Positions 53,475 to 62,108 of a stretch of DNA of 64,000 nt are shown piece after piece; position 1 is the first letter of the stretch; each line of letters starts with the position of its first letter. A model generated the notes under the pieces. That model worked only from the letters and a program-made list of their open reading frames with translations. It ran no database searches and was not told the origin of the DNA. The DNA is taken from contig NZ_JACJRU010000033.1 of assembly GCF_014697425.1 (NCBI RefSeq), positions 20,102-84,101 on the forward strand, read 5' to 3'. The position numbers and the translations under genes are program-made. This DNA comes from Nostoc sp. FACHB-110 (GTDB lineage: Bacteria > Cyanobacteriota > Cyanobacteriia > Cyanobacteriales > Nostocaceae).

Positions 53475-56400
53475 CTACTGATTTAATAAAACCTTCAATT
53501 CCGCCTCGGTGAAGGGATTTTGACCAGCTTTTAACTCTTTCACCCAGCGTTGGCGTTGTGCTTTCCTATCTTTATCATTAGTCCAGGCGATGTAGGCTTC
53601 AAAGTCGGCTATTGCGCCTGGGGTGTCGCCTGTTAACGCCCTGGCTAAACCGCGACTATCACGAATCTCGCCATCATTCGGTGCAAGGGTGACGGCTTTT
53701 TCACAGGCGAATAATACTAGCTGGGCTTGTTTGCGTATACTACCTTGACGGCATAGTGTATTCCAAGCATCGGCGGAGATTTCGATTTTGGGGTCTAACT
53801 TTTGGGCATCGGTGTAAGCTGTGACGGCTTCTGAGACTTTGCCATCTTTGACAAGTTGTTGACCTTCTTGTAGTTTGCGTTGTGCTTTACCTTTAATAGC
53901 AAACTCTGTGGCTTTGGCTTGGGGGTCAAAGTTTAATTGCTTGTCCCATTGCTGTGCTTTGTTGAATTTGGCAACGGCAGCGTTAATATCATCATTTTGG
54001 GCTAACTTTTCGCCTTGGGTAACTAAAACGGTAGCTGCTGACATTAACCGAGATGGTGTTTGGCATTCTTTGACTTCTTCTAATGTTTCGGGATGGGCAA
54101 TGAGGTAGTTATTGAGCAAGGTACAACCACTGTCTAATAAACTACTCAAATTTAAATCCCACAGTTTGATGGTGTTGTCAGCACTGCCAGAAGCCAGGGT
54201 TTGGCCGTCGGGGCTGAAGCTGACGCTCCAGATCCTACTGCTATGAGCACTTAGGGTTTTGAGGAGTGTACCTGTGCTGACATCCCAAAGTTTGATGGTC
54301 TTGTCTTCACTGCCAGATGCCAGGGTTTTGCCGTCGGGGCTGAAGCTGACGCTATAGACATAACTGCTATGACCGCTCAGGGTTTTGAGGAGTTTACCTG
54401 TGCTGACATCCCAAAGTTTGATGGTCTTGTCACTACTGCCAGAAGCCAGGGTTTGGCCGTCGGAGCTGAAGCTGACGCTATAGACCGAATCGTTATGACC
54501 GCTCAGGGTTTTCAGGGGTTTACCTGTGCTGACATCCCAAAGTTTGATGGTGTTGTCAGCACTGCCAGAAGCCAGAGTTTTGCCGTCGGGGCTGAAGCTG
54601 ACGCTATAGACCCCACTGCCATGATCACTCAGGGTTTTGAGGAGTTTACCTGTGCTGACATCCCAAAGTTTGATGGTGTTGTCACTACTGCCAGAAGCCA
54701 GGGTTTGGCCGTCGGAGCTGAAGCTGACGCTATAGACCGAATCGTTATGACCGCTCAGGGTTTTGAGGAGTGTACCTGTGCTGACATCCCAAAGTTTGAT
54801 GGTCTTGTCACTACTGCCAGAAGCCAGGGTTTGGCAGTAGGGGCTGAAGCTGACGCTCAAGACCCTACTGCCATGACCACTCAGGGTTGTCAGAGGTTTA
54901 TCTGTGCTGACATCCCAAAGTTTGATGGTGTTGTCAAAACTGCCAGAAGCCAGGGTTTGGCCATCGGGGCTGAAGCTGACGCTATAGACCAAATCGTTAT
55001 GACCACTCAGGGTTGTCAGAGGTTTACCTGTGCTGACATCCCAAAGTTTGATGGTGTTGTCAGCACTGCCAGAAGCCAGGGTTTTGCCATCGGGGCTGAA
55101 GCTGACGCTATAGACCCCACTGCCATGATCACTCAGGGTTGTGAGAGGTTTATCTGTGCTGACATCCCAAAGTTTGATGGTGTTGTCACTACTGCCAGAA
55201 GCCAGGGTTTTGCCGTCGGGGCTGAAGCTGACGCTCCAGACCCCACTGCCATGATCACTCAGGGTTTTCAGGGGTTTACCTGTGCTGACATCCCAAAGTT
55301 TGATGGTGTTGTCAAGACTGCCAGAAGCCAGGGTTTGGCCGTCGGGGCTGAAGCTGACGCTATTGACCCAATCGCTATGACCACTCAGGGTTTTCAGGGG
55401 TTTACCTGTGCTGACATCCCAAAGTTTGATGGTGTTGTCAAGACTGCCAGAAGCCAGGGTTTTGCCGTCGGGGCTGAAGCTGACGCTATTGACCCAATTG
55501 CTATGACCACTCAGGGTTTTCAGGAGTTTACCTGTGCTGACATCCCAAAGTTTGATGGTCTTGTCACTACTGCCAGAAGCCAGGGTTTGACCGTCGGGGC
55601 TGAAGCTGACGCTATTGACCCAATTGCTATGACCACTCAGGGTTTTCAGGAGTTTACCTGTGCTGACATCCCAAAGTTTGATGGTCTTGTCCCGACTGCC
55701 AGAAGCCAGGGTTTTGCCGTCAGGGCTGAAGCTGACGCTCCAGACCGAATCGTTATGACCACTCAGGGTTTTGAGGAGTTTACCTGTGCTGACATCCCAC
55801 AGTTTGATGGTGTTGTCATCACTGCCAGAAGCCAGGGTTTGCCCGTCGCGGCTGAAGCTGACGCTAATGACCCAACTGTTATGACCTTCTAAAGTCCTCC
55901 CCTCTACGGCTCGATTTGCTGGGTTTTCTCCGGCTTGTAAATACACCCCTTGGTTTAAAGTTGCCACAGTCCGCATTTGAGTATCGGCTTTTGCCCAAGG
56001 TGCTTGTTTGAGTTTTGTGACTGCTTTAAATGCTTCAATTAAAGCATCAGGGTGTTGTGCAGAAACTAACAATGCTTCTGAAGAATTATTCAAGGCGTTA
56101 ATTTCACTAATCTCGGCTTGTTTTCTTTGCTTGTCTGCTTGTTGTGCGGCATTCCAGGCTGTGACTGCTAACCCAGCTAATACTATGCCGGCGGCGACGG
56201 AACCAAATAAGGCGTGTTTCAAAAAACTATTGAGTTTGGCTTCACTGAGTTTGCGTTGCTGTCTTTCTTTTTCCAGTTCCGCCATTATTTCTTTTAACTT
56301 CGGTTCCTGTTGCTGGCGAATAAAGGCGGCTAAATAATCATGCACCAATTGGTAACGGTCAGCAGGTGTTTCTGGCAATAACATGACTAAGCCAGATTTC

Positions 56401-59210
56401 ACAAATATCTCTAATACTAAGTCTAGTTGGTTGGTTGTTAATACTAGTTCTGGAGATCCCCCCGCCTGCGGCGACTTCATTAATAAGGGGGTTGAGGGGA
56501 TCTCCCCAGCAACGGAAATAAACTGCTGCAAATCTCGTTCGAGTTCAGCGCGAGTCTTTAGTGGGCGAGTTCCCTTTTCATCGGTGAGCAAATACAGCAG
56601 CACTTCTGCCATTTGCTTGTTTTCTCCACCGCAGTCATTCACCACTTCATCTAAATAACGCTGCACCAGTTGTTGTTTTGTTGCACGTTGGCGATATTCT
56701 GCCAGGGTTCTAATATTTTCCGTTTGCAGTTGCGCCCCAACTACCTGCAACTCAATAGGACGGACTTCGCCTAATTCCTCGGCTAAGTCCTGCACTAGTT
56801 GATCAATTAAAGCAGTTTCTAAACGGAAACTTGTATTTTGAGTTAAACGCTCAATAATTGACTTGGTATTCTCCCGTGAAAAATTCCCCAACTTATACAG
56901 CACATTCCGGCTGAGGATGTCATTAGCAATAATCTTCATACTGGATAAATCATTGCACTCCAGCAAATAATGGAGGTAATCTACCCGCAATGACAAAATC
57001 ACCTTCGCTGACAGAACATTCAAACATTCACCCAAAAACTCAAAAAATTGCCGTCGCTCTTTTGGTTCGGTGTCAAAGAAAAACTCCTCAAACTGGTCAA
57101 ATATCAACACAGTGCGGAGGTTGTTTTGTTCATTTTCTTGTAAAGATGCAATTAAACGTGACTTAACAACAGAATATAGCGGTTCTCGGTTGGATGAGGT
57201 AGATTTCAACCCCACCCCCAACCCCTCCCCGCAAGCGGGGAGGGGAGCGTTTGCGTTAGCAAATGCGGGGTGGGGTTCCGACTGTATTACAGGCAAGTAA
57301 GAACCGCTATATATAGAATCATCATTAATCACATCTGGTGAATGAGTATCCAAGACTGGCGAAACATCCTCAAAAGCTACAACTACTTCCCCACTCTCCC
57401 GCTCCTCGGTCACTTCGACTTCGCTCAGTGACCTCCCTTCACCCATCAGCCTTCCCAACTCTCTCACCCAGTTGGAATAACCGCGCATGACTACAGGTAA
57501 ATTGTCTCGATAACCTATCGCCTTATTTTTTAAAGCTGGTACTAGTCCCGCATTCACCAGAGAACTTTTACCTACACCCGATTGCCCGTGAATTACGATC
57601 AATTTATAGTCAGGGCGACCAATGCGTTCAATTAACTGTTCTATATCTAATTGACGACCAGAGGCGGCAATTTCTGGGGCGATGCTATCTTTATTTTCCA
57701 GTTTTAATGGCGTAATATTCGGTGTTCCTGCTTGTTTTGCAGCTTCTAACCGACCTGCACCAAGAAACGCCCGCAAGCCAAATTGTTGTTCAATCGAACG
57801 GATTTCTAATTTAGTATCAAAGGCTGGCAGATATTGTTTTTGCTGAAGAAATAACTCGCGTAAATCATCAAGAATTTTTAAGTAAATCTCTGGGTCGTTG
57901 TTAGTAATACCAATTGCTCTCGCTGCCGCTAAGTTACTAATAGCTGTTTGATATTGTTTTAAATGTTGTTGTGCTTGGGCGATATTGAATAATAATTCTT
58001 GACGCAGCGCATCATCATTAGTAGTGGTTACATCTGAGTAATTCGCTAAAATATCTAACGCTGTTTTAGCTAATTCTTGGGCTGGCTGCCAATTTGCTTG
58101 TGCTAGGGCAACTGCGGCTAAGAAATTATAATCTTGAGCAATTTTAATTTTGTTATTTTCAGCTTGATGTACTTGCAAAGCACGTTCAGCTAAGTTTTTT
58201 AATTGCTGCCAGTTGTTTAAATAGCGGAGAATAATGCCGAACTGCTCAAGAGAATTGGCAATTAAATCGGGACGTTGAGCAGATTCAAAGGCGTTGATAC
58301 TTTGGTCAAGATAATTTTGAATTTGTTGATGAAGATTCGCGGGTTCTTGTAAAAGCCCTGGCGATTGGAAATCGCACGCCAGTTGCTTCAAGTCGGCAGA
58401 GCCGCCCAACGCACTGGCTCGGCGATACAAACGAAGTCCGCCTGCGCGGACTAGCTCATTAGCTCTAGCTTTGGCGTAATAACAAATTGTGATTTGACTG
58501 AGTATCTGCCCTTGGCGTTCTAAATTATTACTTGTCTGCCAAAAAGCTAAACTTTGCTGATAATATGTAATAGCTGCATCTAAATCTTGGTCAATATAAG
58601 CAACTAGTCCTCGCAAAAATTGACAATTAGCTTGAGTATTTAAAGTAAAAAAATCAGCAGCGTTTTGTAATTCTTGCCAAGCCGATTTAATTTCTGTACA
58701 AAGTTCTAAAGTAATATTAAAGCTATTAGCTAATAATTCATCTGCGGTCTGTTGAATAAAATCAGTTAATTCATCAGAACTAATAGTAAATATATTTGTA
58801 GTCGCCCAACTTTCTAAATCGGGAGCTAATTGGCTAAATTGTTGATAAATTTCATCATTCACCCACAAGACTATCGGGAACGCAAAACTCCGGCGAAATT
58901 CTTCCCTGACTTGATTTGCAGAGGTTAACATCTGCGGTAAATCTCGCAAGGTTTCTAAACCAGTAATCATTAAAGCTTGGATATTATCACCAAATTCTTC
59001 TTGAATGGCTTTATGCAGCGTCCTTTCTGATGGCTTTAAATGCAAAACCCGAATCTCAACTTCGCAGATTTCTTGTAATCTGGCAATCAGGCGATCGCGC
59101 AATTTGGCATAATTACATCGTGTCAATATCAGCTTGAACTGCCCGATAGAAGTTTCTATTGCCCAAGCTAGTTCTTGCAATCTGGCTTCATTTTCCGGTG
59201 AATCAGTCAT
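53475..59210 (-). CDS. STAND NTPase with degenerate NTPase head, TPR-like region and 14 WD40 repeats
   Basis: A 1911-residue multidomain protein. Residues 1-165: the degenerate NTPase-like domain shared with the TPR protein at 9206. About 170-480: TPR-like helices. About 541-549: Walker A GQSGVGKSS, with Walker B VLIFDQFEEFF near 703, a STAND NTPase. One membrane helix near 1010 (LFGSVAAGIVLAGLAVTAW). About 1105-1690: fourteen 42-residue WD40 repeats, enough for two propellers, then a TPR-like C-terminus. STAND proteins oligomerise on ligand binding; the WD40 part is the likely sensor. Four palindromes have inserted in frame. Confidence 0.88.
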   Translation of the reverse strand: MTDSPENEARLQELAWAIETSIGQFKLILTRCNYAKLRDRLIARLQEICEVEIRVLHLKPSERTLHKAIQEEFGDNIQALMITGLETLRDLPQMLTSANQVREEFRRSFAFPIVLWVNDEIYQQFSQLAPDLESWATTNIFTISSDELTDFIQQTADELLANSFNITLELCTEIKSAWQELQNAADFFTLNTQANCQFLRGLVAYIDQDLDAAITYYQQSLAFWQTSNNLERQGQILSQITICYYAKARANELVRAGGLRLYRRASALGGSADLKQLACDFQSPGLLQEPANLHQQIQNYLDQSINAFESAQRPDLIANSLEQFGIILRYLNNWQQLKNLAERALQVHQAENNKIKIAQDYNFLAAVALAQANWQPAQELAKTALDILANYSDVTTTNDDALRQELLFNIAQAQQHLKQYQTAISNLAAARAIGITNNDPEIYLKILDDLRELFLQQKQYLPAFDTKLEIRSIEQQFGLRAFLGAGRLEAAKQAGTPNITPLKLENKDSIAPEIAASGRQLDIEQLIERIGRPDYKLIVIHGQSGVGKSSLVNAGLVPALKNKAIGYRDNLPVVMRGYSNWVRELGRLMGEGRSLSEVEVTEERESGEVVVAFEDVSPVLDTHSPDVINDDSIYSGSYLPVIQSEPHPAFANANAPLPACGEGLGVGLKSTSSNREPLYSVVKSRLIASLQENEQNNLRTVLIFDQFEEFFFDTEPKERRQFFEFLGECLNVLSAKVILSLRVDYLHYLLECNDLSSMKIIANDILSRNVLYKLGNFSRENTKSIIERLTQNTSFRLETALIDQLVQDLAEELGEVRPIELQVVGAQLQTENIRTLAEYRQRATKQQLVQRYLDEVVNDCGGENKQMAEVLLYLLTDEKGTRPLKTRAELERDLQQFISVAGEIPSTPLLMKSPQAGGSPELVLTTNQLDLVLEIFVKSGLVMLLPETPADRYQLVHDYLAAFIRQQQEPKLKEIMAELEKERQQRKLSEAKLNSFLKHALFGSVAAGIVLAGLAVTAWNAAQQADKQRKQAEISEINALNNSSEALLVSAQHPDALIEAFKAVTKLKQAPWAKADTQMRTVATLNQGVYLQAGENPANRAVEGRTLEGHNSWVISVSFSRDGQTLASGSDDNTIKLWDVSTGKLLKTLSGHNDSVWSVSFSPDGKTLASGSRDKTIKLWDVSTGKLLKTLSGHSNWVNSVSFSPDGQTLASGSSDKTIKLWDVSTGKLLKTLSGHSNWVNSVSFSPDGKTLASGSLDNTIKLWDVSTGKPLKTLSGHSDWVNSVSFSPDGQTLASGSLDNTIKLWDVSTGKPLKTLSDHGSGVWSVSFSPDGKTLASGSSDNTIKLWDVSTDKPLTTLSDHGSGVYSVSFSPDGKTLASGSADNTIKLWDVSTGKPLTTLSGHNDLVYSVSFSPDGQTLASGSFDNTIKLWDVSTDKPLTTLSGHGSRVLSVSFSPYCQTLASGSSDKTIKLWDVSTGTLLKTLSGHNDSVYSVSFSSDGQTLASGSSDNTIKLWDVSTGKLLKTLSDHGSGVYSVSFSPDGKTLASGSADNTIKLWDVSTGKPLKTLSGHNDSVYSVSFSSDGQTLASGSSDKTIKLWDVSTGKLLKTLSGHSSYVYSVSFSPDGKTLASGSEDKTIKLWDVSTGTLLKTLSAHSSRIWSVSFSPDGQTLASGSADNTIKLWDLNLSSLLDSGCTLLNNYLIAHPETLEEVKECQTPSRLMSAATVLVTQGEKLAQNDDINAAVAKFNKAQQWDKQLNFDPQAKATEFAIKGKAQRKLQEGQQLVKDGKVSEAVTAYTDAQKLDPKIEISADAWNTLCRQGSIRKQAQLVLFACEKAVTLAPNDGEIRDSRGLARALTGDTPGAIADFEAYIAWTNDKDRKAQRQRWVKELKAGQNPFTEAELKVLLNQ
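54150..55886 (-). repeat. 126-bp tandem array encoding 14 WD40 repeats
   Basis: Unit of 126 bp (42 codons) repeated 14 times, nearly identical at DNA level, for example the stretch coding TIKLWDVSTGK in almost every unit. Variation clusters at the residues after GH and after TLASGS. One unit (54820-54860) has lost its PDG turn (SPYCQT). A false 507-codon open frame runs antisense across it. Confidence 0.92.
56452..56505. repeat. palindrome inserted in frame in the STAND gene
   Basis: GGAGATCCCC (56452-56461) and GGGGATCTCC (56496-56505) enclose GC-rich DNA. It is 54 bp (18 codons), and codes GEIPSTPLLMKSPQAGGSPE without breaking the frame. Confidence 0.7.
57174..57316. mobile_element. MITE-like palindrome inserted in frame in the STAND gene
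   Basis: Terminal inverted repeats ATATAGCGGTTCT (57174-57186) and AGAACCGCTATAT (57299-57311) enclose CCCCACCCCCAACCCCTCCC and its inverse. The added codons give SEPHPAFANANAPLPACGEG and nearby residues, a stretch without domain character between Walker A and Walker B. Confidence 0.75.
57408..57433. repeat. GGTCACT palindrome inserted in frame in the STAND gene
   Basis: GGTCACT...AGTGACC around TCGACTTCGCTC. The same palindrome type interrupts element C at 44234. It codes LSEVEVTE in this frame. Confidence 0.65.
58354..58461. repeat. truncated element F inserted in frame in the STAND gene
   Basis: Contains GCGATTGGAAATCGC and AGTCCGCCTGCGCGGACT, the hairpins of elements C-E. It codes about 34 residues (ELVRAGGLRLYRRASALGGS and on) interrupting the TPR-like region. 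Confidence 0.75.
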
Positions 59211-59327
59211 AAGTAAGTCAGTGTGAATATTGATTGCTAGGACAAGGCAGGCTACAGTTTACACACAAGTTCCTGAATTACTACCAGCCCTTGAATTACC
59301 CCTCCCTAACCCTCCGCTTGTAAAGGC
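59211..59327. other. gap between element B and the STAND gene
   Basis: About 117 bp before the STAND start codon, including a C-rich CCCCTCCCTAACCCTCC stretch. No gene. Confidence 0.4.
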
Positions 59328-59533
59328 TATGGTGTACACACAAATATTCGTGTAGTGCATCTGTCCCGCCTCGGAATGAATTCCGAGTCTCATAGCACAA
59401 GTCATCTAAAGATGACTCAACCAAAAATGTCTGACAGTCCACGCTTTGTGGACTTTCGCTATCAGCCTGGAACTAAAGTTCAAGGCGGGATAGGCTTTCA
59501 TACTACAAATTTTTGACTTGTGTGTACACGGTA
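59328..59533 (-). repeat. structured element B (multi-hairpin, about 206 bp)
   Basis: On the minus strand it aligns with element A over its whole length, with the same ends (TACCGTGTACACACAA and the inverse) and the same internal hairpins (AGTCCAC / GTGGACT, GTCATC / GATGAC, CTCGGAAT / ATTCCGAG, CCCGCC / GGCGGG). It sits after the ATPase stop and before the STAND gene, as in cassette 1. A further outer repeat (AAAGGCTATGGTG / CACCATAGGCTTT, 59322-59572) reaches the ATPase stop codon. Confidence 0.8.
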
Positions 59534-59572
59534 GAGGGGGGTAATTCGACTTGTGCATACACCATAGGCTTT

Positions 59573-60922
59573 CTAAAGCAATTCCTCTGTCTCAGTCAAG
59601 ATGGGATTAACCTCAAACCAAGATTCGCCGCCACTTCGATATTCAAAGACAAATCGACTACGAATGAGTTTTTGATAACCTTCATCATCGCTGACTTTTT
59701 TAGTTTCTTTAACACGGCGGAGTAATTGCCACTCTTGGGGAGAAATTGGCATCATGATTTCATTCCGGCGTTCCCGAATGACTGTTTCTAAGGTTTCTCG
59801 GCGCAGGGGAAATTCTCTTTGTTTTTGAATTAAGCTATTGAGCAGACGTAGCAAGTCACGCACATGACCACCACTCATACGACACAGATGTTCTAGGGTG
59901 GTAGCATCATCAAAAATTGCGGTAATATTTTTGAGGCGTTCGGCTGGTGCTATCTCAGGAAAGGCTCTAGCTAATACCATCTGTTGCATGAGTGCCATTC
60001 CAGAAGCGTGAATACTGCCATCAGGAAACTGTACAGGAACCATCGGCAAAACTTTCGGGTCTTCTGGGAAGCGTTGGGTAAGCATTCCATAATCATTGGA
60101 AAACTTCAGGGAAAGAGGCATGGTGTAAACTATATGACAGTTCAGCTTGGTGAGAAACTCGCCTTGGTCAACAAACAGATATTCTTGTTGTGGACGACCC
60201 CAAGCTTTGACACGATTATCAATGCGGTCAAGATTATCTACAATGACTGTTAAGCCTTTTTTACCTTGCTGCTTGAGTTTTGCGATCGCATCTGCTAATA
60301 ATTCTTGGTTAATTGCTTGTAATAGTGTTAATTTCTGCGGTGCAAGAAACTGATTGAGTTTTTCCCGCAGTGAAGGGTCACTTTTGGTTCGCGCTGTAAT
60401 TTTACCAATGCCAAAGGCGAGAGAAAATTTCTCGTTTTCCTGGCTAAAACCCAAATCACCCACGCCCGGAACCTTAAGTTCGGCGGCGGTAACTTCGGCG
60501 TTGAGAACTTTCCAAGCACCTTGCAGCAGTTCTTTTAACTTCTTAGGTTCCTCCAGTGTAATTTTATCTAGACTTTGGCTCACACGCCGCGCGATCGCCA
60601 ACATAACATCGGCAATATCTACGTCTGTGGTGACTAAATCTTCACTAGACTCAAAATAAACTACGTGGAAATTGTCTTTTTCTAATTCTGCTTGTAACCT
60701 TAATAGTTCCGTCGATTTACCGCAACCAATATGCCCTGTAAACAAGGTGCAGGTGGGTTCATCAGGTTGCCAAAAAGTAATTTTTTCTTTGAGTTCGCTG
60801 ATAATATCGCCGCCCCGCACAGAGGAAAAATCTATATAGTATTGATCATCTACGCCGTTATTGATATTTAAAGTCTTGCTGGGATTGGTGATTTGGTAAA
60901 ATTTCCGAATATCTATAGTCAT
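59573..60922 (-). CDS. P-loop ATPase of cassette 2 (AAA/STAND-like)
   Basis: A 449-residue paralogue of the ATPase at 7517-8848. Walker A GHIGCGKST is at residues 63-71, followed by ELLRLQ; Walker B is LTVIVDNLDRI; then FVDQGEFLTKLNCHIVYTMPLSLKFS and CRMSGGHVRDLLRLL. It has a similar opening (FSSVRGGDIISELKEKI). It is the first gene of cassette 2 on the minus strand, with element B and the STAND/WD40 gene downstream. Its stop codon lies against the end of the outer repeat of element B. Function unknown; a sensing or assembly ATPase is inferred. Confidence 0.82.
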   Translation of the reverse strand: MTIDIRKFYQITNPSKTLNINNGVDDQYYIDFSSVRGGDIISELKEKITFWQPDEPTCTLFTGHIGCGKSTELLRLQAELEKDNFHVVYFESSEDLVTTDVDIADVMLAIARRVSQSLDKITLEEPKKLKELLQGAWKVLNAEVTAAELKVPGVGDLGFSQENEKFSLAFGIGKITARTKSDPSLREKLNQFLAPQKLTLLQAINQELLADAIAKLKQQGKKGLTVIVDNLDRIDNRVKAWGRPQQEYLFVDQGEFLTKLNCHIVYTMPLSLKFSNDYGMLTQRFPEDPKVLPMVPVQFPDGSIHASGMALMQQMVLARAFPEIAPAERLKNITAIFDDATTLEHLCRMSGGHVRDLLRLLNSLIQKQREFPLRRETLETVIRERRNEIMMPISPQEWQLLRRVKETKKVSDDEGYQKLIRSRFVFEYRSGGESWFEVNPILTETEELL

Positions 60923-61053
60923 AGCCTTGGTGATGCGATCGCCCTTAATTACCAGGATAAATACCTATACAACCAATAACTGAATATTTCCAATATATTT
61001 CGGTTTTGTGTAGGCTATGTAAAAGGTTATGTGCATTCACTTTCGGCAAATAG

Positions 61054-61200
61054 CCAGCCCCAGCGATTAGAAATCGCAGCTATACAGGCGAAACCCACGG
61101 AGGTGGGTTTGAAAATCTTGATTTTTGGTTAGTCCGCGCAGGCAGACTTAGTTTGTGTAGTAGCGAATTATATTCGCCCAAAACTTTTCAAACATCCTCT
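61054..61200. repeat. multi-hairpin element D
   Basis: GCGATT / AATCGC, AACCCAC / GTGGGTT, AGTCCGC / GCAGACT-like and GCGAAT / ATTCGC hairpins in the order of element C, with the closing pair CTATACAGGC / GTTTGTGTAG. Ends with CAAACATCCTCT, matching C. It lies just upstream of the SWIM gene, in the gap 60923-61227. Confidence 0.8.
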
Positions 61201-61227
61201 CATTTCCTATATAATCCGTAATTGATT

Positions 61228-62058
61228 ATGACTAGTTACACATTACAAGCAAGCCGTGAATGGTGGTCACAAAGATGGCTAGAATTACTCGATTCTTATC
61301 GCTTTAAAAAGCGGTTAGAACGTGCCAGAAATTATGCACGCCAAGGTAACGTCCTCAGTATCGAATTTAAAGGTGCAAAAGTATTAGCTAAAGTCCAAGG
61401 TAGTGAAGTTGAACCTTATAAAGTTTCTCTTTCTCTTGACTCTTTTACGGATGAAGAGTGGGGTTATGTAATTGAAACAATGTCTAAGCGGTCATTATTT
61501 GCTGCCAAATTATTAGCAGGAGAAATGCCCCAAAATATTGAAGAAGTATTTACTGCTAATGGTCTTTCTTTGTTTCCATTTACGTTAAGTGATGTACACA
61601 GTAAATGTTCTTGTCCTGATAAAGCAAATCCTTGTAAACATATTGGGGCAATTTATTATCAATTAGGCGATAGATTTAGCGAAGATCCATTTGTGCTTTT
61701 CCAGCTACGCGGACGAACTAAAGAACAAATTATTAGCGATTTACGCAAGCTCAGAGGTGCTAAATCTGAAACAAATACGTCTAAAAAATCAGATATTCAG
61801 CCAACAGTTTCCCATAGGTCATCTTCCATTAACCTTAGCTCTTTTTGGGAATATCATGAGCCTTTAGATTCATCTTTAGTCGTGATTGTGCCTAGTAGCA
61901 GCGAGACAGTATTAGATGTGTTAGGAACTATCCCGATAGCAAAAACCGACGAAGATGTTGTAAATGTAAATGATTTAGTAATGAAGTATTTAGATACTGT
62001 TTACAAAAATGTCAGCCAGCAGGCAGTCTTAGCAGCTATGAATGTAGGCAGTAATTAA
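61228..62058 (+). CDS. SWIM zinc finger protein
   Basis: A 276-residue protein. The zinc motif is CSCPDKANPCKHIGAIYYQL (CxC...CxH, about residues 130-150), the SWIM signature of DNA- or protein-binding factors. The N-terminal stretch (WWSQRWLELLDSYRFKKRLERARNYARQG) is typical of the SWIM proteins found beside SNF2 helicases. I start at ATG 61228; a TTG two codons earlier is less likely. The SNF2 gene is 9 kb away with cassette 2 between. Confidence 0.88.
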   Translation: MTSYTLQASREWWSQRWLELLDSYRFKKRLERARNYARQGNVLSIEFKGAKVLAKVQGSEVEPYKVSLSLDSFTDEEWGYVIETMSKRSLFAAKLLAGEMPQNIEEVFTANGLSLFPFTLSDVHSKCSCPDKANPCKHIGAIYYQLGDRFSEDPFVLFQLRGRTKEQIISDLRKLRGAKSETNTSKKSDIQPTVSHRSSSINLSSFWEYHEPLDSSLVVIVPSSSETVLDVLGTIPIAKTDEDVVNVNDLVMKYLDTVYKNVSQQAVLAAMNVGSN

Positions 62059-62108
62059 AATATGGTAAAGCATTAGCGATCGCCATTTTCTAAAACTCTA
62101 ATATTGGG

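Noticed and set aside
54150..55886. Possible CRISPR or satellite DNA
   Set aside because: The 126-bp unit equals 42 codons of a WD40 repeat and stays in one frame.
54369..55892. 507-codon open frame antisense to the WD40 array
   Set aside because: Its own repeats are exact reflections of the 126-bp WD40 units and it has no independent domain signal. It is open because the repeated DNA has no stops in that frame.
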